Positions 35,191 to 47,194 of a stretch of 59,902 bases of DNA are shown in pieces (the stretch's first letter is position 1; each line of letters starts with the position of its first letter). Source of the DNA: Entrophospora sp. SA101. Its lineage: Eukaryota; Glomeromycota; Glomeromycetes; Entrophosporales; Entrophosporaceae. Made by a program: the position numbers and the translations under genes. Below the pieces are notes generated by a model. It worked only from the letters and a program-made list of their open reading frames with translations. It made no database searches and was not told where the DNA came from. The stretch is from assembly GCA_958430865.1 (NCBI GenBank), contig CAUDNR010000502.1:1-59902 (forward strand), in the 5' to 3' direction.

Positions 35191-36593
35191 TCGTAGATCA
35201 TACCAATTATGGAAGATATATACTCGTGACACCATATATAGATAGATTTGAAAGGATTCCTGGATTCAAATAATAAGTAGAAAGCTACTGTTCTATATCA
35301 TCTTTACAGGACAATCAAGCTTCAGTCAAGTAGGTAACAATGTATATATATTGTTATCTACTTACAGTAGACTGTTACCTACTTATGATTGGACTGTTAC
35401 CTACTTATTACCTACTTATGTGGCCTAATTCTTTTTTTTGGCCACATGTGAACTATCATATCAATGCGGTCTAATTCGCGTTTTTGGCCACATTCCTGGG
35501 TTAATTATAATCTAGAAATTCGTATTGACCAATTTTTAATTTCTAGTCACGTTGATTAGGTAGTAAAAAAAATAGGATTCATATGCATCCCAACAATGCA
35601 TTCACTTGTATGGCGTCATTTGATTGCGGGTTAATGAGGCATAATTATTTTGCATTTTCGACAACAGTCGAGTGAGGTGTATTTTGCGTTTTTGACCATA
35701 ACCCTCGCTAATTGTATTACTGTGTTATTTTGGGGTTTAGCCAAATCACCGATTGTTATAACAGTTCTGTTTATATTATTATTATTTTATTAGTCATGCT
35801 GATTTTTACGAAGCTGCAATAAACTTTGTGCTCTTCATCAAAATAGGAACTGCCTTTAGTCATCATACTTTATTTAGCCGCATCAAGTCAGTCTAGCTTC
35901 AACCCAGTTTGTTCTGATTTTTTATAATTCATTAACATCCAATTAAACATATTAATATTTTATTTGTGTCACTGAAAGACCACCCATATATGTGCAAAAA
36001 ATTACAAAGGAAACATAAGTGAATATCTCACATGATAGAAATTCATACATTATTTAATTATCAACGAATAACTTTGGGTTATTATTGATTTAATAATTTG
36101 TGGGATTGATTTTCTCAAGTCGAAACTTGTTATCATTTCTTTATTCAAACTTAAAAGGTTACTTTGACAGTATATTTATTTCATAGTAATCAGAGAATGT
36201 GATTAACATAGGTTATTATTACCATACAATAATGTTTTTTGTCAAACAAAATTTAAACGCTATTAACATACATGAATTTAAATATGTCGTTCTGTATAAA
36301 AATTTAATTGATGATCCGTTTATGAATCAGTGAACTTGCTGTGGAATCTTTACATCCCTAAAGTAACCGAGTTTTTTCTATCTGCACAATCTGCTAGCTA
36401 CGAATCAACTAGGTAATTATAGCTTTATTATTACTTACCATATTTGTTTAGACAAAAATTTTATTGGGTAATCAATACTTATTATTGTTATATATTAAGG
36501 TTAATGACAATTGTGCGATAATGCAAATGAGATCTTTTTCGCTCATTTTCTATTTAGTCAACGGAAAAACCTTCAAAATAATAGGAGTTCGAC
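35191..36593. other. Gene-free interval with short tandem repeats
   Basis: About 35328-35415 carries repeats of GTTACCTACTTA. At about 35418-35490 two units of GGTCTAATTC...TTTTTGGCCACAT are seen. No open frame is supported. Confidence 0.6.
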
Positions 36594-36700
36594 TACGTAT
36601 AGTCCTGAAAGATAGCATCCACTAAAACAATTGAAAATTATTTGTTACACAGTACAAATGATTGTAAAAAGGGAATGCTATCTTTCGGGACTATACGGTA
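36594..36700. mobile_element. MITE family M1, copy 1 (TA-flanked)
   Basis: Ends: CGTATAGTCCTGAAAGATAG on the left and the reverse complement of CTATCTTTCGGGACTATACG on the right, flanked by TA. The same termini occur in the element at 44382-44477. A TA duplication is typical of Tc1/mariner-type non-autonomous elements. Non-coding core. Confidence 0.75.
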
Positions 36701-37772
36701 ATAGATAGAAGTCGGCTAGTATTTTTGGAGGCAATTCTTTCATAATAATTGTAAACTTTTGCAATTTAATATCATTCGATATAGAAAATTCCTTTTCCAG
36801 TTTGATAAAACACTGCACTGATTCACTCCATCACCAACGACATTTTAAAAAGTTGAGAATTACTTCATGTTAATTTCTCTTCTAATTATCATCTTAACAT
36901 TAACACTGATGTTAATATTAATGTTATCGAGTAGTATTCGAATATTCGGGTACTACATACCATATTAACATTTCAAAATTATGGCCGCCCGATCGTGCTT
37001 CGGACATGTGATCTAGCCTTCGTTTTTTATTAATATTTTTATATTCGAATTTTATTTACAGTATATTGTTTATTTCATATAAATTAATTTTAAAAGATAA
37101 CGCCATTTTTGGCCAAGTGAAAGAACAATCAATCAATCGTTTAATTAAAAGTTTGTATTGATATTTCGGGCCTTGTTTATGAGAGTAGAATTATTATTAT
37201 TCGAATTATTCGTTTTATTTAGTTATTCGAATTACACGTTTTATTATTATTCATTTTACTCAAATTATTCGCTGTTTATTTGTTTTATTTGAATTATTCA
37301 TTTATTTTATTCAAATTATTCAAATTACTTGTTTTATTAAAAATTGTGCATGGCATGACTTTTGTTCATGATAATGATCATTGCTGATTTGGTATGTATT
37401 ACCGAATATTTATTCGAATATAGTCATCATTAATACTAATTATAAGGTTGAGAACCTTATTATTATCCCTTAAACGGTCAGAGTATTCTTTAATAGTAAC
37501 ACAGTATTTTTTTGACCATGATCTTGTATTCTTATTGGTCAATTTGATAAAAATAGTCAATCGACCAACTTTTAAAGAAGATTTTGCAAAAAATTAGAAG
37601 GACAATAACCAATTTTATTTATAGGTCAATTGGCAGAATACCAAGGAACATCTACATATTAGGAAGTAATACAGTTTTCGTGAAACAACCAATTCCTTTT
37701 TATATATAGTCTTAAAATTCCAAAATCCTAAAAATATTATTTTCATATTTGATATTTAACATCTTACTCAAT
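36701..37772. other. Gene-free interval, ATTCG/TTTTATT-rich
   Basis: Between about 37185 and 37340 degenerate units of ATTCGAATTATTCGTTTTATT-like sequence recur. The right end must hold the promoter of the arrestin-like gene. Confidence 0.5.
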
Positions 37773-38750
37773 ATGAATCAACCATCGCGACAAAGCTATG
37801 GAAAATATAGTACCAAAGTAAACTTTTCATATCCTAAGGACCAATCTTCATTTCAAATTGGACGTTTAGGAATAGAAGATTCTTACTTGATTGGTACACT
37901 CCATCTTCACTTTAATCAATTGCTCGCCAATCAAATTATTTTAAAATTTACTGGTACCGAGCATGTATATTGGACTGAGTCAAGGACAAGAAGTATTGGT
38001 GATGGGCTTCACACTGAAACATATTCAGCTACCAATATTTTATGTTGTATATCTGCGTGTTTATTGGAAAAATCGGGTAATTCTTATCAAAAAATATCAA
38101 ACATGGATTTACCATTCAAAATTAAATTACCAGAAAATCTTGCTTCAACTTTAAGGTCAGAAATTGGTAATATTGATTATAAACTTACTGCAGAAATATC
38201 TCGAAAAAGGAATTTTTGGAAGTTTCAAGGACCAAGGAAAAATATCGAATGTAATTGTAACATCTTAAAATATTGTTTACTCCCACCACCAGTTCCTGTA
38301 CATTGGGTAGAATATGATACTGAAAAGGCCACCATATCAAATGGTATAGGTTATAACGTTCGTATGGATGATATAAATTTTGGACCTAGTAACCCAATAA
38401 TTGTTTATGTGAAATTGAAATCATATAATCCTAAATTAAAGATTAAAGAAATATTTGTTGGGTTAAAAAAATATTGTAGCTTTAATGCCCAAGGTGGCTC
38501 AAAACATGAAGAGAAATATGTATTAAAAAAACAAGTTATTGGAGACAAAATTATGTGGGATAATTATAATGAATGTTATTATACTTTTGTATTGGATATT
38601 CCTGAAGATATGACAAAATTTGGACGGACGATCAAACTTGAACATATTCTTGTAGCCTTTAAAATTAAAATAAAGATTAAAAAAGAAGGAACGGATATTA
38701 ATTTAGAACATGATGTTAGGATTGATAATTTTTTGCCTGTAAATTTATAA
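37773..38750 (+). CDS. Arrestin-like protein
   Basis: Single exon, 325 aa from ATG 37773. The N-terminal arrestin lobe covers about 15-175: IGTLHLHFNQLLANQIILKF, then FTGTEHVYWTESRT and NMDLPFKIKLPENL. The C-terminal lobe runs from about 180 to 322: VYVKLKSYNPKLKIKEIFVG and the closing EHDVRIDNFLPV. The fold and length fit short fungal alpha-arrestins. No PPxY motif is visible, so direct recruitment of a HECT ubiquitin ligase, the usual arrestin-adaptor mechanism, is not supported. It is likely a membrane-protein sorting or signalling adaptor. It lies alone in a transposon-rich tract but its frame is intact. Confidence 0.8.
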   Translation: MNQPSRQSYGKYSTKVNFSYPKDQSSFQIGRLGIEDSYLIGTLHLHFNQLLANQIILKFTGTEHVYWTESRTRSIGDGLHTETYSATNILCCISACLLEKSGNSYQKISNMDLPFKIKLPENLASTLRSEIGNIDYKLTAEISRKRNFWKFQGPRKNIECNCNILKYCLLPPPVPVHWVEYDTEKATISNGIGYNVRMDDINFGPSNPIIVYVKLKSYNPKLKIKEIFVGLKKYCSFNAQGGSKHEEKYVLKKQVIGDKIMWDNYNECYYTFVLDIPEDMTKFGRTIKLEHILVAFKIKIKIKKEGTDINLEHDVRIDNFLPVNL

Positions 38751-39069
38751 TTTTACACTCTTTTATTTCTCATTTATTATGTTTCATTCATATGTTTATT
38801 TATTTTATAATCTTCATGAGTTGGCTCATATGGAGCCTTAATAAATACCATAATTATAACTGTATCATAATGAGAACCCAAGAATGATGACAGGGTGTTG
38901 GAAAGTACTTTTTACATGTTGTGTAATATCACTGGTAAATATACATTTGGATTTCCCTTGATGGTTTAGCTTCTTGAAAAAAAGGTTGTTCAAGTGAGAT
39001 GCTTGGTAGATAATTAAGAAATAAGAAATTATAATTACAAAATTTTAATAAACAAATTGACAGTTATAA
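38751..39069. other. Gene-free spacer
   Basis: The 3' flank of the arrestin-like gene. Nothing further seen. Confidence 0.5.
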
Positions 39070-39874
39070 TTATACATGCAGCATGACTTTCGAAATCGTG
39101 TAATGTTGTAGTGTCATAATCATGTCGTAATGTCCTAATTAATTCTTTTGTTTAATAAAAACACTTTGTAGTCGGAAATTAAACAGTAGTTTTAATTGTC
39201 CATTTGGTTATCAGAGTGGTATAGAACTAGAGTTTCTGTTCGTAATATTGATTCTTATTAGAATAGAAACCCTACATAGAACTCTGGGTTTTTGTAACTC
39301 GGTTTTGGTTACTTGCTTTAGTAGAAAACAAAGGTTTTGGTTTTTGGTTTTTGTTAAGCGTAAGCGTTTTTTTTTTTGTAAAAGAATTTAAGTGTTTTTG
39401 TGAAAACGTAAGGTGTTAAGTTTGTTTGTCCAGATATAAAGTGCTGACATTTATTAACCAGGGTAGTTATCACATATCACTTTGTTGTATTGTGTTAAAG
39501 TATTTTGCAAACGTAAGGCTGGATTTGATCAACCAAAGTAAAAGCAAATAAACAAAGTGCTTCACTAAAGCATTTGTTGTTTTGAAATAGGACTACAGTT
39601 TGTTTTTTTATTAATTGTACCGTAAAAATGTGCCTACAAATTCGCCGAAGCTTTTTAGGTACAAGAAAGAGGCAGAAAATTCGTAAAACAAGTTAATTGA
39701 TGAATTAATCGACGAGTGTACCTCAAAAGTTAATTCAAACTCGGCTACAGGATTACACTGATTATTATTACATTTGGTATATATTATGACATTACGACCT
39801 AATTATGACATTACGGCTATTAATCAGATGCCGTAATATTATGACATTCACAATCGATTTGGGCTGTATGTATA
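39070..39874. mobile_element. About 805-bp non-autonomous element, family M2
   Basis: The left end TTATACATGCAGCATGA and the right end (reverse complement TATACATACAGCCCAAATCG) match, and inverted similarity continues inward for about 75 bp (TGTCATAAT, GTCGTAATGTC). The termini are those of the perfect element at 43833-44010. The core holds no open frame but includes TGGTTATCAGAGTGGTAT at about 39203. Target duplication is not clear. Confidence 0.6.
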
Positions 39875-39941
39875 TATATCAAATTTATTACTACTAAAGT
39901 ATTATTACTAGTGATGCGCATAATGTCCCAACGAATAATAT

Positions 39942-40181
39942 AATGAACATGTACTTAATAAAATTTGGTCTCATTTTACAAAGCTTGGCCGTGAGGCCAT
40001 TTATAAACAAGAAAGAGCTCAGTGTAATTATTGTTCACATAAATTGCTTGCTGTTGCAAATCGTTGTGAACAGCACATTAAAAATATACCAAATTTTCCA
40101 CAAAAATGTTGTTGTATTGACATAGATGAGGATGAATTATATTGGGAAATGAAGATAATGAATTATAAAAAATGGAAGTGA
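39942..40181 (+). pseudogene. BED zinc-finger fragment of a hAT-like transposase
   Basis: An 80-codon frame without an ATG contains IWSHFTKLGREAIYKQERAQ, then CNYCSHKLLAVANRCEQHIK. This is the W..F......A.C..C...H pattern of a BED finger. An acidic frame and then KKVEFDPNQQSTLVTNF (about 40345-40410, shifted) continue the same protein. The rest of the transposase is missing. Confidence 0.6.
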
Positions 40182-40869
40182 ATTTAAATGATGAGATTAG
40201 AGAAGATGATGAAGAAAGTAATAATGAATCAAATGAACAAGAAATAATTTTAATGATTACTCCAAATGAGCAAAATCAAGAAGTCATTAAGAATTTCCAC
40301 CCGAAAAGTTGCAACTAGGCAACAATGAAAGTAAACCATTAAAAAGTCTTAGAAAAATTAAAAAAGTAGAATTTGATCCAAATCAACAATCAACATTAGT
40401 AACTAATTTTTTATCTTTGCATTTATATTATTTTTATTGTAATTTTGCAAAATGGTTATATTTTTGTATATATATTATTTTTTTTAAAAAAATAAAGTTT
40501 TATTCATGCGATTATCACTTCGTCTATGATGATCTTTTTTAGTCCAGTTCGAAAAGTTTGTTATAGAGAGTGTGTATTGTACAAAGTAATTTGGGATTTG
40601 GGATTATTGATTTGATTGAAATTCAAATTTGATAGCCTGTCTGCATAATCAATTATAATTGGACATTTAATTAGCATGCAGATCGTAAGACAATTTGTGC
40701 AACAGAGCATCTTAACAATATTTCAAATTTTTTCAGTTACTCGGCAAGATAAAACATTTACTCAAAACAGATTACACTACTTTCTCCTCACCACCAATTT
40801 CCTTACTCTTTTGCTATGTTATGCCAATTTACTAACCCCAGAATTATGCATCATTATTTTTGAAACAGG

Positions 40870-42113
40870 TTGGAGTGTTTCCTCACATATAGTAATCAAA
40901 CTAGCTTGAATGAAGCTTTGACAAAAAAGAACAGTCATTGGTTAACTAATTTGCCAAATCACAAACTTCTCAAATGTTTGCAACACCAAAAAAGGAATTT
41001 AAGTCAAGATACTAGTACCAGGAAGTCTTTTCCTTCAGTTGAAAAAATCAGAGAGTGGGCACCTGCACAAATTGTTAGTTTTTTAGAGTCTGGAGATGAT
41101 GACTTATACCTTACTAACAATGACATTGAAATGATCAAGAAAAGTGGAATTGCTGGTGAAGATTTTGTTCTCTTGAAAGAAGAAGATCTCTATTGTATTG
41201 GATTATCTCTTGGTCCAGCCAAAAGAATAGAACGGTTGGTTAAGAAATTTTAAGAACACCTTTAATAGATAGGCCACCTACTAAGCTTGTACACATATTC
41301 ATTGATAACTCAAACATCTAGACCGAAGGAAAGTACACCATTGGCAACCTTGAGCAGTTAGGTACTTTTGATTATGATAAAAGTTCCTATTATTTTAAAC
41401 ATCTCCAGATTGATTATGGTAGGCTTCTCACTACAGTTCAGCATGGACATAAACTAGGTGGTGCGCCATTCTTGATTGGTTCTCAACCACCCCCTAATGA
41501 CTCATTGTGGCTACGCACTAAGGATCAAGGATTTGAGATGAATGTGTTTGATCAGGATATCAAAAACCACCATGAGAAGGAGGCTCATATAGAGCTTGCA
41601 ATGGCAGCAATAGAAACAATTATGTCCAATGATCCTGGTATTTTAATTATTATTGGTGGTGATAAAGACTATGGACCCATAGTAAAACGAGCACTGAAAT
41701 GCAATTGGGTTGTGGAGACATGGTCTTGGAATTTAGGTATGAAAGTGTTATGTTTGAAGTCATATGAATTTTTAAATTGCAATATTTGAAATATCCTGTC
41801 CTCTATAGGAGTGCCTATTAGCCTTAAGTCCGATACAAATTTTTATCCTCTGGATAATTGTTATCAATCCTTCTCATATGGATTAGGACCTGACTTCACT
41901 AAGAAGAGCAAAGTCCTTAAAATTACTGATGGCAACTTTATTCGAGGTTTGAGAAATGAAGATGTGCTGGAATGGTTTATTACTTTAAAATTGTTTGGTT
42001 GGTGGGAATGGGGTGATGATAAGGCCATGCGATTTTACTTTAATAATTTAGAATGCTTGGAGATGGTAAAAAATTGGATTGAGAGCAATTTTCAGGTTCA
42101 GACAGAAAATTAA
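40870..42113 (+). pseudogene. SAM domain-NYN nuclease gene, disrupted
   Basis: Part 1 (to 41253) encodes a SAM domain (REWAPAQIVSFLESGDDDLY to GPAKRIERLVKKF). After a frame change, part 2 encodes a NYN/PIN-like RNase domain (VHIFIDNSNI ... DQGFEMNVFDQD ... GGDKDYGPIVKRAL). The frame has an in-frame TAG at 41319-41321 where the family usually has Trp. An intron (about 41736-41808) joins phase to the C-terminal exon ending at 42113. The conserved VD before ELA is AH here. NYN proteins cut RNA. One frameshift and one stop make this inactive unless an unseen intron rescues it. Confidence 0.7.
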
Positions 42114-43649
42114 GGGAAAAAGATTTTTTAAATAGAAATTTTTATTAAATTACTTTTGCAAATTAATAACAACCAATGTAAATGAATTTTAAGTGCTGAA
42201 TGTTTATCAGATCCTAGCAAATAAACCTTTATTAAATTTATTTTATTACTGTTAGTGTTATCATTATTATTGACTTCTGTTTTTTTTTATATTAAATGTA
42301 TTAAATGGTTTATCAGTGCCATGTATCATAACATTCCAATTGCTAATATCTTAATGAGGTAGAGTGGAAGAAGAAACAGGCTGAGACGGAATGGATTCCA
42401 AAACTAATTTTAGATCAGAATTTGATAAGGTGATGACTGAATAAATCGCAGGGTCATTCTCATATCCTGGATCAAGCTATCCAAAAGAATTTCAACTGAT
42501 AATGTTACACAAATGCAAAGCAATCTAATCTAATGTTGTGTGTTTTTATATGATTTCCAGACCTCCTCCTGTTTTTATGAATAAATAAGAGGTATGTATT
42601 GTTGTATAAAAATGATTAAGCTTATTTTTTACATTGATTCAGGGCCTATGAGATGTGTAAAGATTCTATGTTACTACCTATCAGAAAAGCATTATTAAAT
42701 TAATAAAACATTGTAAATCAATCAAACCACATAAATTATTAAAAGCAAATCATATATTCTTACATTTGTCAAATCAAAGATTAATATTAGTGTATTAACA
42801 TTTTCTTTCCATGGTGCTCCTTTTTAATGGATATATTGGTCGTTTTCACCTACAAATGGACACAAATATCTCAAACAAATACAACTCATAAAGGAATTCT
42901 GCTTCCGAAATATATTAATATGTGATGTAACTATATAAATTATGCACAGACCCAATTTGATATTCATTTTTAGGAAGGTCTACTGGGCCTTAATTACCAA
43001 CCAAGAGGAATTCTTGGTGTAAATATATTATTCACCCTTTAGATATAGAGTAAAACATGGAAAGAAAATGTTTAAAAGGGCAGTATATTTGAAATAAATG
43101 TTAACTTTTTATTTTCATTTTCTAAAAACTACCAATTTTCATAGTCAAACTTAGAAATGGAAGCATTTCTATTAACACAGGAACTTGACACACTACTGCT
43201 TTATATAAACAAGTAGAAATTGGTGAGTGGACTGCTGATTGTAAAAAAAATGATAATTTTTAAAATTATTATATAACATAACACAAAATGAGAATGTGTT
43301 AAAAAAAGAGCATCTCAAAGCAGGGATATTGGCAAGGATTTAGAAGAACTGGTAAGTTTACATCAATATTTGGTATAATTAGTTACCCAGATATGATGTC
43401 TCTCCTATGTTCAAAATGTGAGAGTTGTGTTAGATGATAGTGTGATCCTGTGAAGATCCTTATATAATGCATCTGCACAGTTTAGATACAACTTATGTGT
43501 AAAGTAACCAGATCTCAAAGGAGGGGAAAAAATAGAAGAATTATACAAAAGGACCCTTATTCTTGATGATATCTATAAAATATGAGATGGGGATGGAGGA
43601 TATATTTATTAGATTTGGCAGTAGACAACTTAAGACAGGTAAAAAACAG
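42114..43649. other. Gene-free interval
   Basis: No open frame, array or RNA gene can be supported in this 1.5 kb. Confidence 0.5.
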
Positions 43650-43657
43650 GTAGAGAT

Positions 43658-43776
43658 TAAGGTTTCTGGTCGAAATTGCTTCTCTTAGTAGCTGAAATTG
43701 CAAAAATTAATTCTCATAGGCCCAAACTATTATCAAAGCTACTTTTTTTTCAAAATAGTTTGGACCAGAAACCTTA
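43658..43776. mobile_element. MITE family M3, copy 1 (8-bp TSD)
   Basis: TAAGGTTTCTGGTC and its inverted partner GACCAGAAACCTTA bound a 119-bp non-coding element. GTAGAGAT flanks it exactly on both sides (43650-43657 and 43777-43784). An 8-bp duplication fits hAT elements. A second copy lies at 48894-48998. Confidence 0.9.
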
Positions 43777-43832
43777 GTAGAGATTGAAAAGTTTATGCTT
43801 ACCAGACAAGAAAAAGAAATTGTAAATATAAC

Positions 43833-44010
43833 TTATACATGCAGCCCAAAGTATTTTGACACCGTCATAAAGGAGTTACACATGTAGTAAAGGGGTGTTA
43901 CACTTATGTTTTTAATAGTGAATGCCATAATTAATTTCTACTTTCTACCATCAAAATTGGAATAATTTTGACCATCAAAATCACCAAACCAATTTGGGCT
44001 GCATGTATAA
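43833..44010. mobile_element. MITE family M2, 178-bp copy with perfect TIRs
   Basis: TTATACATGCAGCCCAAA and TTTGGGCTGCATGTATAA are perfect 18-bp inverted ends. ATATAAC flanks both sides (43826-43832 and 44011-44017). The same ends occur on the larger element at 39070-39874. Confidence 0.85.
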
Positions 44011-44381
44011 ATATAACATATAACAGATATCAGAAGGTATGATTCTTTGGAGGGATAGAGGTAATTAATAATTAACAAGCCTCCTAGAAGAAACCCAATA
44101 ATTATTGACCATTCCAGCTCTGCTGATATTGGTCACATTATTATAGTGTGTTTTATGCCATGTGATTTTAGATTTTTAATCACACATTAATCATCTTTTT
44201 TACAGCCGTTTTTTCCTCCTCTATATTGAATGGTGCTCTCAACAAAAGCAGAGTTAATTTTCTATAATCATTCAACAATAAAGCAGGCCCTAGAACGAGT
44301 ATATCACCTTGTCCTATTTGTTGACCTCACAAGTAACATGTGCACTATAGGTGCTGCCAAATTAAAATCAAGAATTCCAAA

Positions 44382-44477
44382 TACCGTAAAGTCTGGAAAG
44401 ATAGCACCCCCAAAAGATAGCACCCCTACTTTAAAAAAATTGAGCGTCAATATGCTATCTTTCCAGACTTTACGGTA
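44382..44477. mobile_element. MITE family M1, copy 2 (TA-flanked)
   Basis: CCGTAAAGTCTGGAAAGATA and TATCTTTCCAGACTTTACGG are perfect inverted ends flanked by TA. The 96-bp element sits inside an otherwise open frame (44230-44619). The ends match 36594-36700. Confidence 0.85.
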
Positions 44478-45145
44478 TACAAATCCCAAATGTAGAATCA
44501 ATCTCCTGTCCTGCTTTCCTAACCAATCAACATCTAGCGTAATGAAGGGTCACAGATCACTTTTACAAATCCTGGCACTTATTGGTTGGGAGACAGAGTG
44601 CCATGGGTATACAAATTAGTCTGGATTTGGAAATTCTTTGACAGGCTGTCCCAATTCACTTTGTAGATTTGGGATTTAAGCAGCATGTATAATGTGTACC
44701 ATGGATGCTGATATCACCACATCATATACAATCTTGTAAGTCACAGACACCAGTAACAGTACTCTTGTAAAAGTTACAGACACCAGTGCCCCCAAATAAC
44801 ATACTTTCATAGGAACCACAGGCACCAACGTTCTCAAGTAATAAGGTTCTTATAGACACCAGTGTCCATTGATCAACAAATGCAGGAAAGCAAATTTTCC
44901 GATACAATATGAAGAATATTCTTCATATAATAAATATTTTAAGGTTACAGTCTTTATTATTTTAATCCAAGGATAAAGGATATCCTTCCAATTTTATCCA
45001 GGTATGCTGATTCAGTACTCAATTTACCCAATTGTTACATGGGGATATTGACCTATCATATCTAGACTTTTTATTTTATCTATGTACAAAACGCAATTAA
45101 AATGAAAATTGTTTATTTAAAAAATAAAAACAAATAAGTATACCA
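44478..45145. other. Gene-free interval
   Basis: Contains a perfect short palindrome TATGAAGAATATTCTTCATA (about 44908-44927). No supported gene. Confidence 0.5.
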
Positions 45146-45385
45146 AAATTACTTATCGCGTTTCAACGAATTCGTTTAAACTGTAACAATGTTATAAATA
45201 AAATCTCAAATTTATTGTTTGTAAAATTACTAATATTAATAGTGTGACATATTAAAAACCCATTCGAAATTAGTTTATAAATGGTTTAGGAAAGTAATCT
45301 TGCTGCAAAATAATGATATAATGTTTATTCAACGAATTTTTTTGGTTCACATAAAATTCGTTGAAACGTGCGCGATAAGTAATTT
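45146..45385. mobile_element. 240-bp MITE with ACTTATCGCG ends
   Basis: AAATTACTTATCGCG at the left and CGCGATAAGTAATTT at the right are perfect inverted repeats. Further in, TTTCAACGAATT pairs with AATTCGTTGAAA, with a 3-4 nt gap on one side. TA occurs close to both outer edges, suggesting a Tc1/mariner-type origin. Confidence 0.75.
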
Positions 45386-45804
45386 GACATAATAAATAGT
45401 AACGAGTATCCCCACAGATTCGTTGAAACGAGGTTTGTTTAAAATTTTCAAGTTGATCATATTATATTAAGTATTTGTCATCATACAAATCACTCAATTT
45501 CATTAATCAGTGTGCGGAATAATTCTAAATTTGTAGAAGTCCGTATTACACCGAAATTTACACACTGATCGTAATGATCTTATTATTCAACTTTATTAAA
45601 TGATAATAATAATAAATTAAAGGGCCTTTTATGTTAAAATAGTATTGTAAAGGTTCAAATTAAATGATAGTACTTTATAATATAATTATCAATTTTTGCT
45701 TGTGCTTTAAATCTATTAATTAATTTCTATAGTAAGAAATTCAATTTCTAAATATTTCCTAATTTTTCTCAACCTAATTACTTTCTTTGGGTCTGATTAA
45801 TTTC

Positions 45805-46020
45805 GTCGACAATCATTTCGTCGACACCCATTTCGTCGAAAGTTCATTTCGTCGAAAATTATTTCGTCAACAATCACTTCGTCAACAATCATTTCGTCGA
45901 AAATTATTTCGTCAACAATCACTTCGTCAACAATCATTTCATCGACAATTATTTCGTCGACAATTATTTCATCGACAATTATTTCGTCGACAATTCAATT
46001 CATCGACAGTTCATTTCTAC
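45805..46020 (+). repeat. Array A: about 15-bp units, left arm
   Basis: About 14 units of ATTTCGTCGACAATC with variants (CGTCAACAATC, CGTCGAAAATT, CGTCGAAAGTTC). A frame across it is only a translation of the repeat. Confidence 0.9.
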
Positions 46021-46576
46021 AACAATTCATGTTAATTTGCATGTATTACAGTGTCACCAATTATGTTTGAGAGAGTGTGAATTGATAACAATTGTTTATT
46101 ATGTTTATGTGGATCTGAATGATAGGTTTACTAACATATTAGTTTAATTGGTGGATAATTTTGATTTTAAATGTTTATTATTTTATTTAGTTGAAACTAA
46201 TTAAAGATTTAGAGCTATGTTTTAACACAATTTTAATCCATGTAATCATTGATTGACCAATCAAAATCGTGAATTTGATAACATAAAAAAATAAAAAAAA
46301 TAAAAGAATTATTTATATTAATATGAGAGTTAATAAAAATATTCGACGAATGGTTCAAATTTAAGAAGTTGGAAGAAAGCATGCGACAAACCTTCAAAAT
46401 AGTCTAATAAATTAAATTATACTACTCGAAGATGTATTTAAAGGGTTGGTTTTCGACTTGGTTGAAAAACAACTCTTTCTAACTCTTCTCTTGACCATAT
46501 CTCTCGACATAACCTTATATAGTGCAAGTCACTTAGTCCCACAGCTTTTTGTTGGTCGTTCGTTTTGCAAACTCCA

Positions 46577-47090
46577 TAGATCTTGACTAACATTTACTTC
46601 GATCAAACCCGCCTATATAATTATTTGAATAATTGATAATAATAAACGTTGATAAATATATTTTACAAACAGTTTCATAGATCTCGGCTACTTTAATACT
46701 TACTTCGATCAAACTCGCCTATATAATTGTTGAATAATTGATAAACATTCGTTTTGCAAACTTCATATACTTGAATTTGACACTTTCTTCGATCAAACCC
46801 GTCTATATAATTATTTGAATAATTGATAATAATAAAACGTTAATTAAATACATTTTACAAACAGCTTCATAGATCTCGACTACTTTAATACTTACTTCAA
46901 TCAAACCGCCTATAACGTTCATTTTGAAAACTTGATTTGCAAATAGATCTTGATTTAACACTTACTTCTACCAAGCCCGCCTATATAATTATTTGAATAA
47001 TTGATAAAGCGCTCATTAAATATATTTTACAAACAGATTTATAGATCTTGACTTTTAACACTTATTTCGATACGTTATTCAATAATTGAT
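46577..47090 (+). repeat. Array B: about 75-100-bp degenerate units, left arm
   Basis: Six degenerate units start near 46577, 46678, 46758, 46870, 46945 and 47043. Each contains an AGATCTTGACT-like start, ACTTACTTCGATCAAAC, CGCCTATATAATT and AATAATTGATAA, then TTTTACAAAC. Confidence 0.85.
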
Positions 47091-47194
47091 AAATGTCCAT
47101 CAGTATATTTTACAAACTTGCTTTGGAAGCTTCGTATGTTGTCATACATATTGTATTTAACAGTTTACTTTTTCTGTTTAATTTTATTTTTTTT

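Noticed and set aside
44230..44619. 129-codon open frame
   Set aside because: A quarter of it is the M1 MITE at 44382-44477; the rest has no recognised domain. A faint resemblance to RNase H sequence was too weak to report as a gene.
45787..46035. 82-codon open frame rich in Arg/Gln/Phe
   Set aside because: It is only the translation of the 15-bp array A units.
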